Positions 34,105 to 42,257 of a stretch of 64,000 nucleotides of DNA are shown piece by piece. The DNA is taken from assembly GCA_027943745.1 (NCBI GenBank), contig AP025763.1, forward strand, positions 682,001 through 746,000. Direction: 5' to 3'. The first letter of the stretch is position 1. Each line of letters begins with the position of its first letter. The notes beneath the pieces are model-generated. The model was not told where the DNA came from. It was given only the letters and a program-made list of their open reading frames with translations, and made no database searches. Position numbers and translations under genes: made by a program. The DNA comes from Neptuniibacter victor. Lineage in GTDB: Bacteria > Pseudomonadota > Gammaproteobacteria > Pseudomonadales > Balneatricaceae.

Positions 34105-34687
34105 GAAAGGAAGGGTTGTTAATGATGATTGGCATATCGTAGCGGAAGAATTAGCGATTTTGGATGATGAAGCGGGGAGGAGCTCTTTTGTCCCTAAACA
34201 TGGTGATAAATATCTGTTGCCAGCACCGCTTTGGAACACGTTTTTTCCTCAGTTTTTAGGTTTCAGCACATTGCCAGGTTTGTTGCTTGATCATCAGGTC
34301 GAGCTTGAAGATATCAATGTGGCGGTTAGTTTGGTGCCTATCATTGCGATCAGGTTTTCAAGCTTTATGGACGGTACCGGTTTTTCTACTGGTGCACTGC
34401 TGCGAGAACGATTCAGTTTTAGCGGCGAGTTACGTGCATGTGGGGCCATTTTGCCCGATCAAGTGAATTACCTGATGCGGTGCGGTTTTGATTCTGTAGC
34501 GTTTAACGATCCTCATTCAGTGACACAATATGAAAAGATACAGGGGCAGGCTGTTGAGCAACCCAAAGCCGTTGCTACGGATGAGCTGATAAACAATACC
34601 CGTAACTCCCCTCGCAATGCCTCACTTAGCTATCAAGGAGATGTGTCGCGGCCGAAAACGCCTTTTCAGAGGCGTTTTGGTTGCTGA
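34088..34687 (+). CDS. DUF934 protein, CysI partner
   Basis: The protein has 199 residues. I start at the ATG at 34088, preceded by AAGGAGG, which matches the family start (PQIIKKGRVVNDDWHIV). The core contains IAIRFSSFMDGTGFSTGALLRE and ACGAILPDQVNYLMRCGFDSVAFNDP, the DUF934 signature, with Cys in ACGA and RCGF. DUF934 proteins are found almost always downstream of cysI in pseudomonads and relatives and are presumed to assist sulfite reduction; the exact role is unknown. The C-terminal tail (about 160-199) is longer than the family average, low in conservation, and its last residues are coded by a terminator-like hairpin. Confidence 0.9.
   Translation: MPQIIKKGRVVNDDWHIVAEELAILDDEAGRSSFVPKHGDKYLLPAPLWNTFFPQFLGFSTLPGLLLDHQVELEDINVAVSLVPIIAIRFSSFMDGTGFSTGALLRERFSFSGELRACGAILPDQVNYLMRCGFDSVAFNDPHSVTQYEKIQGQAVEQPKAVATDELINNTRNSPRNASLSYQGDVSRPKTPFQRRFGC
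34655..34678 (+). terminator. Terminator hairpin inside the 3' end of the DUF934 gene
   Basis: AAAACGCC (34655-34662) pairs with GGCGTTTT (34671-34678) around an 8-nt loop; the T-run is the 3' arm itself, followed by GGTTGCTGAG then TTTTTA. The DUF934 stop codon lies 7 bp beyond the stem. Confidence 0.5.
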
Positions 34688-34732
34688 GTTTTTATAAGGT
34701 CTATTTTTAGACTATTTGGAAAGGGGGTTGAA

Positions 34733-35674
34733 TTGGGTAATTTAAGAGGCAGTGCTTTTATGGTGCTGGCGATGGCTGCTTTTGCGATAGAGGATATGTT
34801 TATAAAGGCGGCTGCAGAGGTCATTCCTCTTGGCACTGTATTAGCGCTGTTTGGATTGGGAGGGATGATCGTATTTGTGTTATTAACTTGGCGCAAAGGG
34901 GAGTCTGTACTGCGTCCAGAGGTGTTATCTAAGCCGATTGTCGTTAGAGCTTTTTGTGAGGTTGTTGGGCGATTGTGTTTTGCGTTGGCGATTACATTAA
35001 CCCCCCTGTCGAGTGCATCGGCTATCTTGCAAGCCACCCCCTTGGTCGTTGTGCTGGGAGCCTCACTTATTTTTAAAGAGCGAGTAGGGTTATCACGTTG
35101 GTCAGCTATTTTGGTTGGCTTTTGTGGGGTGTTGATGATTATTCGGCCAGGTTTGGATGATTTTGATCCCGCTTCTTTATTCGCAGTTTTAAGCACGCTG
35201 GGCTTTGCAGGAAGAGATCTTGCGACGAGGGGCGCGTCTGAGCAATTAAGTAATACGCATTTAGGTGTTTATGGTTTTTTTGTTTTGATTCCGACAGGTC
35301 TTATTTTGCAACTAGTGCAAGGGCCTGTTTTGGGAGGGGCGATTATTGAAGGAACGATTGCTGAAGGGAGCATTATTAAAGTGCTTATGATGCTTTTTGA
35401 ACAAGAGGCTTGTTTATATGTTCTTGGATCAGTGATTTTTGGTGTGCTTGCTTATAATTCGCTCACGATTGCGATGAGAACAGGTGAAGTGTCAGTGGTA
35501 ACCCCTTTCAGATATACGCGTTTATTGTTTGCATTGTTATTGGGGATCGTCGTTTTTAATGAGACGCCAGATATTTGGACGTTAGCGGGAGGGGCTATCG
35601 TAATATTAAGTGGGGTATATGCGCTGCTAGGAAGTCGCCAGAAGCGTCAGCATCAGGTCGATGCCCCTAGTTAG
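34733..35674 (+). CDS. EamA/DMT-family transporter
   Basis: The protein has 313 residues and about ten membrane helices in two EamA repeats (about 5-140 and 150-305). The first repeat contains LTPLSSASAILQATPLVVVL and the second GEVSVVTPFRYTRLLFALLL, which resemble RhaT/S-adenosylmethionine-type DMT carriers. The cargo is not predictable. The TTG at 34733 is used because AAGGGGG lies just upstream; an ATG at residue 10 is an alternative. It is 45 bp after the DUF934 gene with a hairpin between. Its stop codon lies in a 19-bp tandem duplication that reaches into the end of creC. Confidence 0.88.
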   Translation: MGNLRGSAFMVLAMAAFAIEDMFIKAAAEVIPLGTVLALFGLGGMIVFVLLTWRKGESVLRPEVLSKPIVVRAFCEVVGRLCFALAITLTPLSSASAILQATPLVVVLGASLIFKERVGLSRWSAILVGFCGVLMIIRPGLDDFDPASLFAVLSTLGFAGRDLATRGASEQLSNTHLGVYGFFVLIPTGLILQLVQGPVLGGAIIEGTIAEGSIIKVLMMLFEQEACLYVLGSVIFGVLAYNSLTIAMRTGEVSVVTPFRYTRLLFALLLGIVVFNETPDIWTLAGGAIVILSGVYALLGSRQKRQHQVDAPS

Positions 35675-35703
35675 TGATGAAGCACCTAGTTAGTGGTTAA
35701 GCG
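35666..35703. repeat. 19-bp tandem duplication spanning two convergent stop codons
   Basis: CCTAGTTAGTGATGAAGCA (35666-35684) is followed by CCTAGTTAGTGGTTAAGCG (35685-35703). The EamA stop TAG (35672-35674) is in the first copy and the creC stop (complement of 35690-35692) in the second. Confidence 0.8.
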
Positions 35704-37135
35704 GAAACGTAATTGTTGCTTTAACGCCGCCATTCTTTCGATTTGTAAGAGTAACACTCGCTTGGTGTAGTTGGGCAATTTGCTGGACAAAGCTTAAACC
35801 TAATCCCGTGCTTTTTTGCCCATTTTCGGGTCGTGGCAGGGAGTAAAAGCGCTGCCAGATTTTGTCCTCAGCATAGGACGGAATACCGCTACCTTGATCT
35901 TCGATTGTTAATTCAATGCGATGATTTATTGTCCGTAGCTGAATCTGAATAAGGCTCCCGTGAGGGCTGAAATCCAAGGCGTTTTCAAGCAAATTTCGAA
36001 TCGCTTGGCTAAGCAGTAGCCGATCACCGCTTATCGAGTTTACGGGTTCTAGATTTGTCTGGAGTTCGATTCCTTTTTGATCGAACCGTATTTTTAATTG
36101 CGTGCTCTCATCTTCGATAATCTGGCTAAGGTTTAGCTGACAAGGGTTGCTTAGCTGGCCTAGGTTTTCTAAGCGGGCTAACGCAAGTACTTGATCGACC
36201 AGCGCCTGTAAGCGTTCTGTTTGCTGGCTGATATTCGTCGCTAGCTGGTCTCTTATGGTTGGGTCTTCTGCCAATCCGATGAGTTCAGCGGCTCCCTTTA
36301 GTGTTGTTAATGGGCTTTTCATCTCATGGGTCAGTGTTAAAGTGTACTCTTCTACATACTCCTTGCCATCGAGAGCAGCGCGCATCTCCTCCATTGCGGT
36401 TGCCAGTTTAGACAGATCTGGATCGTTAACTTTCGGAGTTTTAACGTTTTGCCCGCGGCTTATTTTGTTAGCGTATTCGACGAGCCTGTGAATATTCAGG
36501 CTGAGCCATGTTGCTAACAACGCACCGGCGAGTGCGGAAGCAAGTAGAAGCCAGAGCCCTTTTGAACGAATATTGTCCCGTGCAACCTGCCAGAAAGGAT
36601 CAACGCTAATGTTGGATTTTCCGACAGAGAGTACTCCTACTAGAGATTGGTGGCCGCTATTATTGGTCGTATAGATAGGAGCGCCTATATACATGACTGA
36701 ACTAAAGCGATCTTGCTTGTCCTCTTGGGTGCTGCGGGCACCATATTTCCCTTTTAAGGTTAGATAGACATCGTTCCATTTTGAGAAATCTGCCCCCAGA
36801 TCGCGATCAGCTGAGTCATAGATGACTCGTCCTTTAGCGTTGGTGACATAGATGCGCAGTTCAGTGCCTGCTTGTTTATGGGACCAGATCGTTGCATTTA
36901 TAGGGCGCGCTAACGTGTTTTTGACCGCGGGTTTTAATCGGTCTATCTGTATAGCTGAATCGCTACTTTTTGGTGCAACCAGTTCCGCCAGTAGGTTTGC
37001 TGTATCGATCAAAGCGGTTTCCATGGATTGCCGTAAACCGGGTTTTATCTCTAACAACATAGAATTCAAAAAGAAGTAGATGCCTAACCCTAAAATGGCA
37101 AAGTAGCCAAGAAATAGTTTTAGGCCGAATTTCAT
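35690..37135 (-). CDS. creC: Sensor histidine kinase CreC
   Basis: The protein has 481 residues (E. coli CreC 474), with close similarity from the first residues (MKFGLKLFLGYFAILGLGIYF then EIKPGLRQSMETALIDTANLLAEL). Layout: helix 1 near 6-26, periplasmic domain to about 185 (GKYGARSTQEDKQDRFSSVMY), helix 2 near 190-210, HAMP-like segment, then HisKA with the phospho-acceptor His270 (LTHEMKSPLTTLKGAAEL) and HATPase with G-S-G-I-P-S-Y-A and K-S-T-G-L-G-L-S-F. It phosphorylates CreB in response to metabolic or penicillin-binding-protein stress. Its start overlaps the creB stop by 4 bp. Confidence 0.95.
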   Translation of the reverse strand: MKFGLKLFLGYFAILGLGIYFFLNSMLLEIKPGLRQSMETALIDTANLLAELVAPKSSDSAIQIDRLKPAVKNTLARPINATIWSHKQAGTELRIYVTNAKGRVIYDSADRDLGADFSKWNDVYLTLKGKYGARSTQEDKQDRFSSVMYIGAPIYTTNNSGHQSLVGVLSVGKSNISVDPFWQVARDNIRSKGLWLLLASALAGALLATWLSLNIHRLVEYANKISRGQNVKTPKVNDPDLSKLATAMEEMRAALDGKEYVEEYTLTLTHEMKSPLTTLKGAAELIGLAEDPTIRDQLATNISQQTERLQALVDQVLALARLENLGQLSNPCQLNLSQIIEDESTQLKIRFDQKGIELQTNLEPVNSISGDRLLLSQAIRNLLENALDFSPHGSLIQIQLRTINHRIELTIEDQGSGIPSYAEDKIWQRFYSLPRPENGQKSTGLGLSFVQQIAQLHQASVTLTNRKNGGVKATITFPLNH

Positions 37136-37845
37136 TTGTTTAGCTCCAGGCTATAGCCTAACCCACGATGGGTTTTAATGGGCTGGTGGGTTGAAGATAC
37201 TTTATTCAGTTTTGCGCGTAGCCCTTTTATATGGGTGTCCACTGCCCGGTCTAAACTGTGTTCAGGATTATCCCAGGCGGCTTGCATTAACTGCTCGCGT
37301 GAGAATACCCGTTCAGGGTGTTCTATTAATTTACTTAAAAGGAAATATTCAATACGAGTTAGTTCCAACTTATGGTGACAGTAAGTGATTGCTGCGCGCT
37401 CATGATCCACTTGAAAGGGGTTGGCTGTTGTAGTGTTATGGGCTGATTCTGGATGATTAGATACGTTAGATGGCGTTACGCGTCGGAGGACTGTTTTTAC
37501 GCGAGTGCTTAATTCACGTGGGCTAAAAGGTTTAGTAACGTAATCATCTGCACCTAACTCTAAACCTAAAATCCTGTCTATCTCATCAGAGCGTGCAGTT
37601 AAGAATATGATAGGGATGTTGGAGAATTCACGAATCCTTTTGCATAACTCAAAGCCATTAAAATCGGGTAAGCCGACATCGATAATCACGAGCTCAAAGG
37701 TTTGCGTATGCAGCTGTGATAAGGCCGTGGAAGCAAGTAGTTGATGTTCACTGCTGAATCCGTCCAGTTGCAGTGCAAAAGCGATGTTGTCTGCGATACT
37801 GGGTTCATCTTCAACAATGAGGATTCGCGGGTTATCTGGTTGCAT
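37132..37845 (-). CDS. creB: Response regulator CreB
   Basis: The protein has 237 residues: receiver domain (about 6-120) with acidic pocket E12-D13, phospho-acceptor Asp56 (LVIIDVGLPDFNGFELCK) and KPFSPREL, then an OmpR/PhoB winged helix (about 145-237) with VFSREQLMQAAWD, SLDRAVDTHIKGLRAKL and THRGLGYSLE. It is the DNA-binding partner of CreC; CreB regulons use the tag TTCAC-N6-TTCAC. I found no such tag before creD. The gene is first in the creB-creC pair; the next upstream gene is gloA, 48 bp away on the same strand. Confidence 0.95.
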   Translation of the reverse strand: MQPDNPRILIVEDEPSIADNIAFALQLDGFSSEHQLLASTALSQLHTQTFELVIIDVGLPDFNGFELCKRIREFSNIPIIFLTARSDEIDRILGLELGADDYVTKPFSPRELSTRVKTVLRRVTPSNVSNHPESAHNTTTANPFQVDHERAAITYCHHKLELTRIEYFLLSKLIEHPERVFSREQLMQAAWDNPEHSLDRAVDTHIKGLRAKLNKVSSTHQPIKTHRGLGYSLELNK

Positions 37846-37893
37846 AAGGATCCATGGCGAGTGTAAAGGAATACCAGTTCGAGTCGTCAGTGG

Positions 37894-38286
37894 TTAGTCG
37901 TGACGGTCTTTACCTAATAATTCAACCATATAGCCATCTGGGTCTTTCGCGAAGGCAAGAATGGTTGTGCTGTGTTTCATCGGCCCTGCTTCGCGAACAA
38001 TTTCACCACCTCTACTTTTAATGGCTTCACAGGCGCTGTAAACATCATCAACTTCGATGGCTATATGGCCATAGGCATTCCCTAATTCATAGCTATCAGT
38101 ATCCCAGTTATGTGTTAGCTCCAGAGCGGTATGTTCTGCTTCGCTGCCATAACCTAGAAACGCCAGCGTAAAGCGGCCTTCAGGGTAATCTTTACTGCGT
38201 AATAATTGCATGCCTAAGGTGTGGGTATAGAAGTCGATTGATCGTTGTAACTCGGTTACACGAAGCATTGTATGTAACAGGCGCAT
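37894..38286 (-). CDS. gloA: Lactoylglutathione lyase (glyoxalase I)
   Basis: The protein has 130 residues, equal to the usual bacterial GloA length. It converts the glutathione-methylglyoxal hemithioacetal to S-lactoylglutathione. The vicinal-oxygen-chelate fold shows two beta-alpha-beta-beta-beta units; metal ligands are His5 (LLHTMLRV), Glu56 (ALELTHNW), His74 ([12 protein letters not shown]) and Glu122 (YMVELLG). The Ni/Zn class is probably the Ni2+ type, as the sequence is of the short E. coli form. It is upstream of creB on the same strand. Confidence 0.95.
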   Translation of the reverse strand: MRLLHTMLRVTELQRSIDFYTHTLGMQLLRSKDYPEGRFTLAFLGYGSEAEHTALELTHNWDTDSYELGNAYGHIAIEVDDVYSACEAIKSRGGEIVREAGPMKHSTTILAFAKDPDGYMVELLGKDRHD

Positions 38287-38460
38287 TTTTCCACATCCTT
38301 TTTGTTGATATTTGGTATGATAGAGGCAATATAAGCTTTGCCATTGTAACCATAGAGTGCTTTATTATAAGGGATGATTTTAACAAATCCTGCGCACATT
38401 ATGGTTTATTATGAGGCGCAGTGTTGTTTCTCTTACGAGCGAGTAGGGAAGGTGGTGATT

Positions 38461-38784
38461 ATGTTTCAAGATATGAATAAAAAAATAACGGATTCCATGG
38501 GACCGTTTAAAGAATTAGTCAATATTCAGACGAAAATGTTGGAAGAGTTAACTCGCCAGCAGATGGAATGTACTAAATCCTGTATCGAAGCGACTATTCA
38601 GCAAACTAAAGAGATGCAAAAGTGTCAGTCACCCAGTGATCTGATCGATTTGCAACGTAGTTATGCGAAAGAGCTGGAAGATACGTTGAAGTGCGCAAGC
38701 GAACAGAATTTAAAAGCGCTACAAGAAGCGCGTACAGAAATTGAAGATGTCGCGCACTCTACATTTGACGCTTTTAATAAGTAA
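38461..38784 (+). CDS. Phasin-family protein
   Basis: The protein has 107 residues from the ATG at 38461, which has GGAAGGTGG about 8 bp upstream; the frame extends 29 codons further but without support. It is almost entirely amphipathic helix: MFQDMNKKITDSMGPFKEL, EELTRQQMECTKSCIEATIQ, then LIDLQRSYAKELEDTLK, the phasin_2 pattern. Phasins coat polyhydroxyalkanoate granules; no PHA synthase is nearby, so a general granule- or membrane-associated role remains possible. Four Cys residues are unusual for the family. It ends in a strong terminator. Confidence 0.75.
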   Translation: MFQDMNKKITDSMGPFKELVNIQTKMLEELTRQQMECTKSCIEATIQQTKEMQKCQSPSDLIDLQRSYAKELEDTLKCASEQNLKALQEARTEIEDVAHSTFDAFNK

Positions 38785-38800
38785 CTTTTATTTCTAATTA

Positions 38801-38819
38801 AAGCAGCCATGGGCTGCTT
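38801..38819 (+). terminator. Terminator after the phasin gene
   Basis: AAGCAGCC (38801-38808) and GGCTGCTT (38812-38819) form a perfect 8-bp stem with a 3-nt loop followed by a run of T broken by one G. It lies 17 bp after the phasin stop. A potential ATG inside the loop (38809) is not a start. Confidence 0.85.
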
Positions 38820-38847
38820 TTTTTGTTTTTTAGCATTGGATAGTTTA

Positions 38848-39369
38848 ATGAGTAGATCAATCGGTCTTTTTTATGGTTCTACCACAGGGAATACTGAAAG
38901 TGTTGCTGAGCTAATTGCCGAGAATATAGGGCTGGATAGAATCCATCGAATTGATATTGCTGCTGATGGTTTAGATAGTATTGCTGAATACTCCCATCTT
39001 ATTTTAGGTATACCCACTTGGGATTTCGGTGAATTGCAGGAGGATTGGTCTGATCTATGGCAGGTCCTTGATGCTGCGGACGTTGCAGGAAAAAAATGCG
39101 CTGTATTTGGTCTCGGAGATCAAATTGGTTATGGCGAGTGGTTTTTAGATGCGATGGGATTGTTACATGACCGTATGCAGGAACGCGGAGCCGAGCTTGT
39201 GGGCTATTGGCCAGTTGAAGGTTATGATTTTGAAGCGTCTAAAGCATTGAATGAAGATAAAAGTAAATTCGTAGGCTTGGCAATTGATGAAGACTGTCAG
39301 CACGGTGAGACGACCGAGCGAGTAGAGCAGTGGTGCAAACAAGTGCTTGTTGAATTTGGAATTAGTTAG
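38848..39369 (+). CDS. fldB: Flavodoxin FldB-type
   Basis: The protein has 173 residues, the same as E. coli FldB. The start is the ATG at 38848; an in-frame ATG at 38809 lies within the terminator and is rejected. The FMN phosphate loop is GLFYGSTTGNTESVAE (residues 5-20) and the isoalloxazine loops are LGIPTWDFGELQEDW and GLGDQIGYGEWFLDAMGLLHD, the latter distinctive for FldB over FldA. It carries electrons between flavoprotein reductases and metalloenzymes. It may also serve as donor to reductive enzymes such as sulfite reductase, but that is only inference. The RBS is weak (GGATAG). Confidence 0.93.
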   Translation: MSRSIGLFYGSTTGNTESVAELIAENIGLDRIHRIDIAADGLDSIAEYSHLILGIPTWDFGELQEDWSDLWQVLDAADVAGKKCAVFGLGDQIGYGEWFLDAMGLLHDRMQERGAELVGYWPVEGYDFEASKALNEDKSKFVGLAIDEDCQHGETTERVEQWCKQVLVEFGIS

Positions 39370-39383
39370 TCCCATCAAGGGGC

Positions 39384-40835
39384 TTATAATACGTTACCAA
39401 TATAGAGGTGGGTATAAATGCCCGCCGCATACCCTAGTAAGATAGCCCAGCTCCACTTCAAGTGACTCATAAATGTGTATACCCCCTGGGCTTGCCCCAT
39501 AAGAGCAATGCCCGCTGCGGAACCTACCGATAGGAGTGATCCGCCGACCCCCGCGGTCAGGGTAACGAGTAGCCATTGTTGTAAGTCCATGTTGGGTTCC
39601 ATACTTAGTACCGCAAACATTACAGGGATGTTATCTACCAATGCTGAGGCTAGGCCAACAAGAATATTGGCGGTCGTTGTACCTAAGCCGGTATACATCC
39701 ATTCTGATAGCAAGGTGAGGTAGCCTAAGGTTGCCAGTCCGCCCACACAAAGGACTACACCGTAGAAAAACATTAACGTATCCCAAGATGACCGTTCGAC
39801 GACTTTAAAAATATTAAAGCGGCGAATAACGTCACCATGATCGCCTTTGCTTTTCTCATGAGTGGTAAGATTTTCAGCATGGTGATGACGGATATGACCT
39901 TGGTCTTGCGTAAATGGCTCATGCTTGCTGATATAAAAACCAAACAGTTTGAGTATCCCAAGCCCCGTCATCATGCCAAGTACTGGAGGAAGGTGCAGAA
40001 TACTGTGCGCCATGACTGAGAGCGCGATCGTAAACAGGAAAATAAAGATGATAGTGATCGCCCCTTTTTTCATATGTAGACGCTCAGTTTCGCCTGAAGG
40101 TGGGCCAGCCTCAATGACGCGACTCATCAGTATTGCAGGTATGACCCAAGTAATCAGAGCGGGTAAGAATAAGTTTAGAAAGTCCTCAAATTGAACCAGA
40201 CCTTTCTGCCATACCATCAAGGTTGTTATATCGCCAAAGGGGCTGAAGGCCCCTCCAGCATTAGCGGCGATAACAATATTGATGCATCCGACAGTCACAA
40301 ATTGATGGTAGGAATTACCGACGGCTAATACAACAGCGCCCATGAGTAGGGCTGTTGATAGATTGTCGGCGATAGGCGATATGCAGAAAGCTAAAAGGCC
40401 GGTGATCCAATAAATTTTCCGTAAGGAAAAACGCTGAACGACTAACCATGAGCGTAACGCTGCAAATACTAAACGCTCCTCCATCGTGGTGATAAAGGTC
40501 ATAGCCGCTAAAAGGAAGAGGAATAGTTCTGCATACTCCAAAATATATTGGCGAGCGGCCAACCCGGCAGTGACATGATCACCGCTGAGTGTGTAAGCGA
40601 CACCGGTTAGTAACCAAATTAAGCCTGCTGCGACCATGATGGGTTTTGATTTTCGTAGGTGGATAAACTCCTCTCCGAGTACGAAAATATAACCAATAAC
40701 GAAGATAAGTAGGGCGAGAACGCCGTATAGCGAATCGGTTAGATCAATCAGTGATAACGACTCGGAACCGGTGAAGGCATAAAGGCTTGGGCTAAAAAAC
40801 AGTCCAGCGAAAAGGAGTAATGATCTGATCTGCAT
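39384..40835 (-). CDS. nhaD: NhaD-type sodium/proton antiporter
   Basis: The protein has 483 residues and about 12-13 membrane helices of the ion-transporter superfamily, with an N-terminal signal-like hydrophobic stretch as in Vibrio NhaD. Family patterns include FLFLLAAMTFITTMEERLVF, SPIADNLSTALLMGAVVLAV, AANAGGAFSPFGDITTLMVW (shared substrate-path region) and ALVDNIPVMFAVLSM. A cytoplasmic His-rich stretch near 306-318 (HIRHHHAENLTTHE) may bind metal or sense pH. NhaD expels sodium or lithium in halophilic and alkaliphilic bacteria, which fits a marine host. It is divergent from prfB across 187 bp. Confidence 0.95.
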   Translation of the reverse strand: MQIRSLLLFAGLFFSPSLYAFTGSESLSLIDLTDSLYGVLALLIFVIGYIFVLGEEFIHLRKSKPIMVAAGLIWLLTGVAYTLSGDHVTAGLAARQYILEYAELFLFLLAAMTFITTMEERLVFAALRSWLVVQRFSLRKIYWITGLLAFCISPIADNLSTALLMGAVVLAVGNSYHQFVTVGCINIVIAANAGGAFSPFGDITTLMVWQKGLVQFEDFLNLFLPALITWVIPAILMSRVIEAGPPSGETERLHMKKGAITIIFIFLFTIALSVMAHSILHLPPVLGMMTGLGILKLFGFYISKHEPFTQDQGHIRHHHAENLTTHEKSKGDHGDVIRRFNIFKVVERSSWDTLMFFYGVVLCVGGLATLGYLTLLSEWMYTGLGTTTANILVGLASALVDNIPVMFAVLSMEPNMDLQQWLLVTLTAGVGGSLLSVGSAAGIALMGQAQGVYTFMSHLKWSWAILLGYAAGIYTHLYIGNVL

Positions 40836-41022
40836 TATCTATTCCGGTTAGTCGTTATCTGTCTATTCTAAAGCGTTGCGAAAGTAATGTATTCGTTCAT
40901 CTTGGAGGCTAGCTTCGAATAACTTCAATAAAAGCGCTGATTGGGCTTAAATTGGTAGTGTTATAGGCTGAATTTCGATAAAATACTGCCCTTTTTTAAA
41001 CGGCCAGCTGCGATTCTTTATC

Positions 41023-42117
41023 ATGGAAATTAACCCGATTCTTAACGCCTTAAAAGATATCAACGATCGTACCAGCGATCTGCGTGGATTTCTTGATTAT
41101 GAAGTTAAAAAAGAACGCCTTGAAGAGGTCTCTCGTGAGTTGGAGGATCCTGCTGTATGGGAAAATCCTGAATATGCACAGCAGCTTGGTAAAGAGCGTG
41201 CCGCATTGGAGATGATTGTCGAAACAATCGATGAACTCACGACGGGCGTTGAAGATACTCGCGATCTGCTTGATATGGCGGTGGAAGAGGACGATGAGGA
41301 TACTGTAGCCGAAGTTGAGAATGACGTTGCAGAGATGATGGGACGGCTGGAAAAATTAGAGTTCCGTCGCATGTTTGCTGGCGAAGCAGATCCTAATAAC
41401 GCTTATCTTGATATTCAATCGGGTTCTGGTGGTACTGAAGCTCAAGATTGGGCTGAGATGATGCTGCGTATGTATCTACGTTGGGGTGAAGATAAAGGCT
41501 TTAAAACGGAGCTATTGGAATGTTCTGCTGGTGATGTTGCAGGTATTAAGTCAGCAACAATTAGTTTCCAAGGTGAGTATGCGTTTGGTTGGTTACGTAC
41601 AGAAACGGGTGTTCATCGTTTAGTGCGTAAATCCCCGTTTGATTCAGGTGGCCGTCGTCATACGTCTTTCTCTTCAGTGTTCGTATCACCTGAAATCGAC
41701 GATAATATTGAAATTGATATCAACCCTGCTGATCTGCGCGTGGATGTTTATCGTGCATCGGGGGCGGGTGGTCAGCACGTTAACCGGACAGAATCTGCTG
41801 TACGTATTACGCATGAGCCGTCAGGTATCGTCGTGCAGAGCCAGAGTCAGCGTTCACAGCATCAAAACAAAGACACATGTATGAAGCAGTTACGGGCAAA
41901 ACTCTACGAGATGGAGATGCTTAAACGTAGCGAAGCTGCTCAAGAGCTAGAAGATTCAAAGGCGGATATTGGCTGGGGCAGTCAGATTCGTTCCTATGTT
42001 TTAGATGATCAACGTATTAAAGATCTACGTACTAACGTGCAGAGTTCGAACTGCGATAAAGTGCTAGATGGTGATTTAGATCTGTTTATCGAAGCTAGCC
42101 TTAAAGCCGGCTTGTAA
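41023..42117 (+). CDS. prfB: Peptide chain release factor 2, without programmed frameshift
   Basis: The protein has 364 residues (E. coli RF2 365). It decodes UGA and UAA: SPF tripeptide near 204-206 ([15 protein letters not shown]) and the catalytic GGQ near 249-251 ([14 protein letters not shown]). In most bacteria codon 26 is followed by an in-frame UGA bypassed by +1 slippage (CTTTGAC after AGGGGG). Here 41086-41097 reads GGATTTCTTGAT in uninterrupted frame: the extra T is missing and the upstream Shine-Dalgarno-like element is reduced to CGTGGA. RF2 is therefore made without frameshift autoregulation. It is followed by lysS 140 bp later, the usual order. Confidence 0.97.
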   Translation: MEINPILNALKDINDRTSDLRGFLDYEVKKERLEEVSRELEDPAVWENPEYAQQLGKERAALEMIVETIDELTTGVEDTRDLLDMAVEEDDEDTVAEVENDVAEMMGRLEKLEFRRMFAGEADPNNAYLDIQSGSGGTEAQDWAEMMLRMYLRWGEDKGFKTELLECSAGDVAGIKSATISFQGEYAFGWLRTETGVHRLVRKSPFDSGGRRHTSFSSVFVSPEIDDNIEIDINPADLRVDVYRASGAGGQHVNRTESAVRITHEPSGIVVQSQSQRSQHQNKDTCMKQLRAKLYEMEMLKRSEAAQELEDSKADIGWGSQIRSYVLDDQRIKDLRTNVQSSNCDKVLDGDLDLFIEASLKAGL

Positions 42118-42257
42118 GCGGAAGAGTTGTAATAATGGTGAGTTTGGTTGTTCAGTTTATGACAACCTAAACCGCCCTGTTCTGGTTTTACAATAGATGC
42201 TTAGGTCGATTGTAAGCTGGGAATACTTGTTAACGAATTTAAAGGTTTACCACACCG

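Noticed and set aside
34666-35196. Open frame of 176 codons antisense to the EamA gene
   Set aside because: It is a shadow of a membrane-protein gene with Lys/Thr-rich composition and no start signal.
38809-38847. Flavodoxin start at 38809
   Set aside because: That ATG lies in the loop of the phasin terminator. The ATG at 38848 gives the family-length protein.
40836-41022. Sodium- or pH-responsive riboswitch before nhaD
   Set aside because: No known nhaA- or Na+-type motif and no stable multi-stem structure could be drawn.
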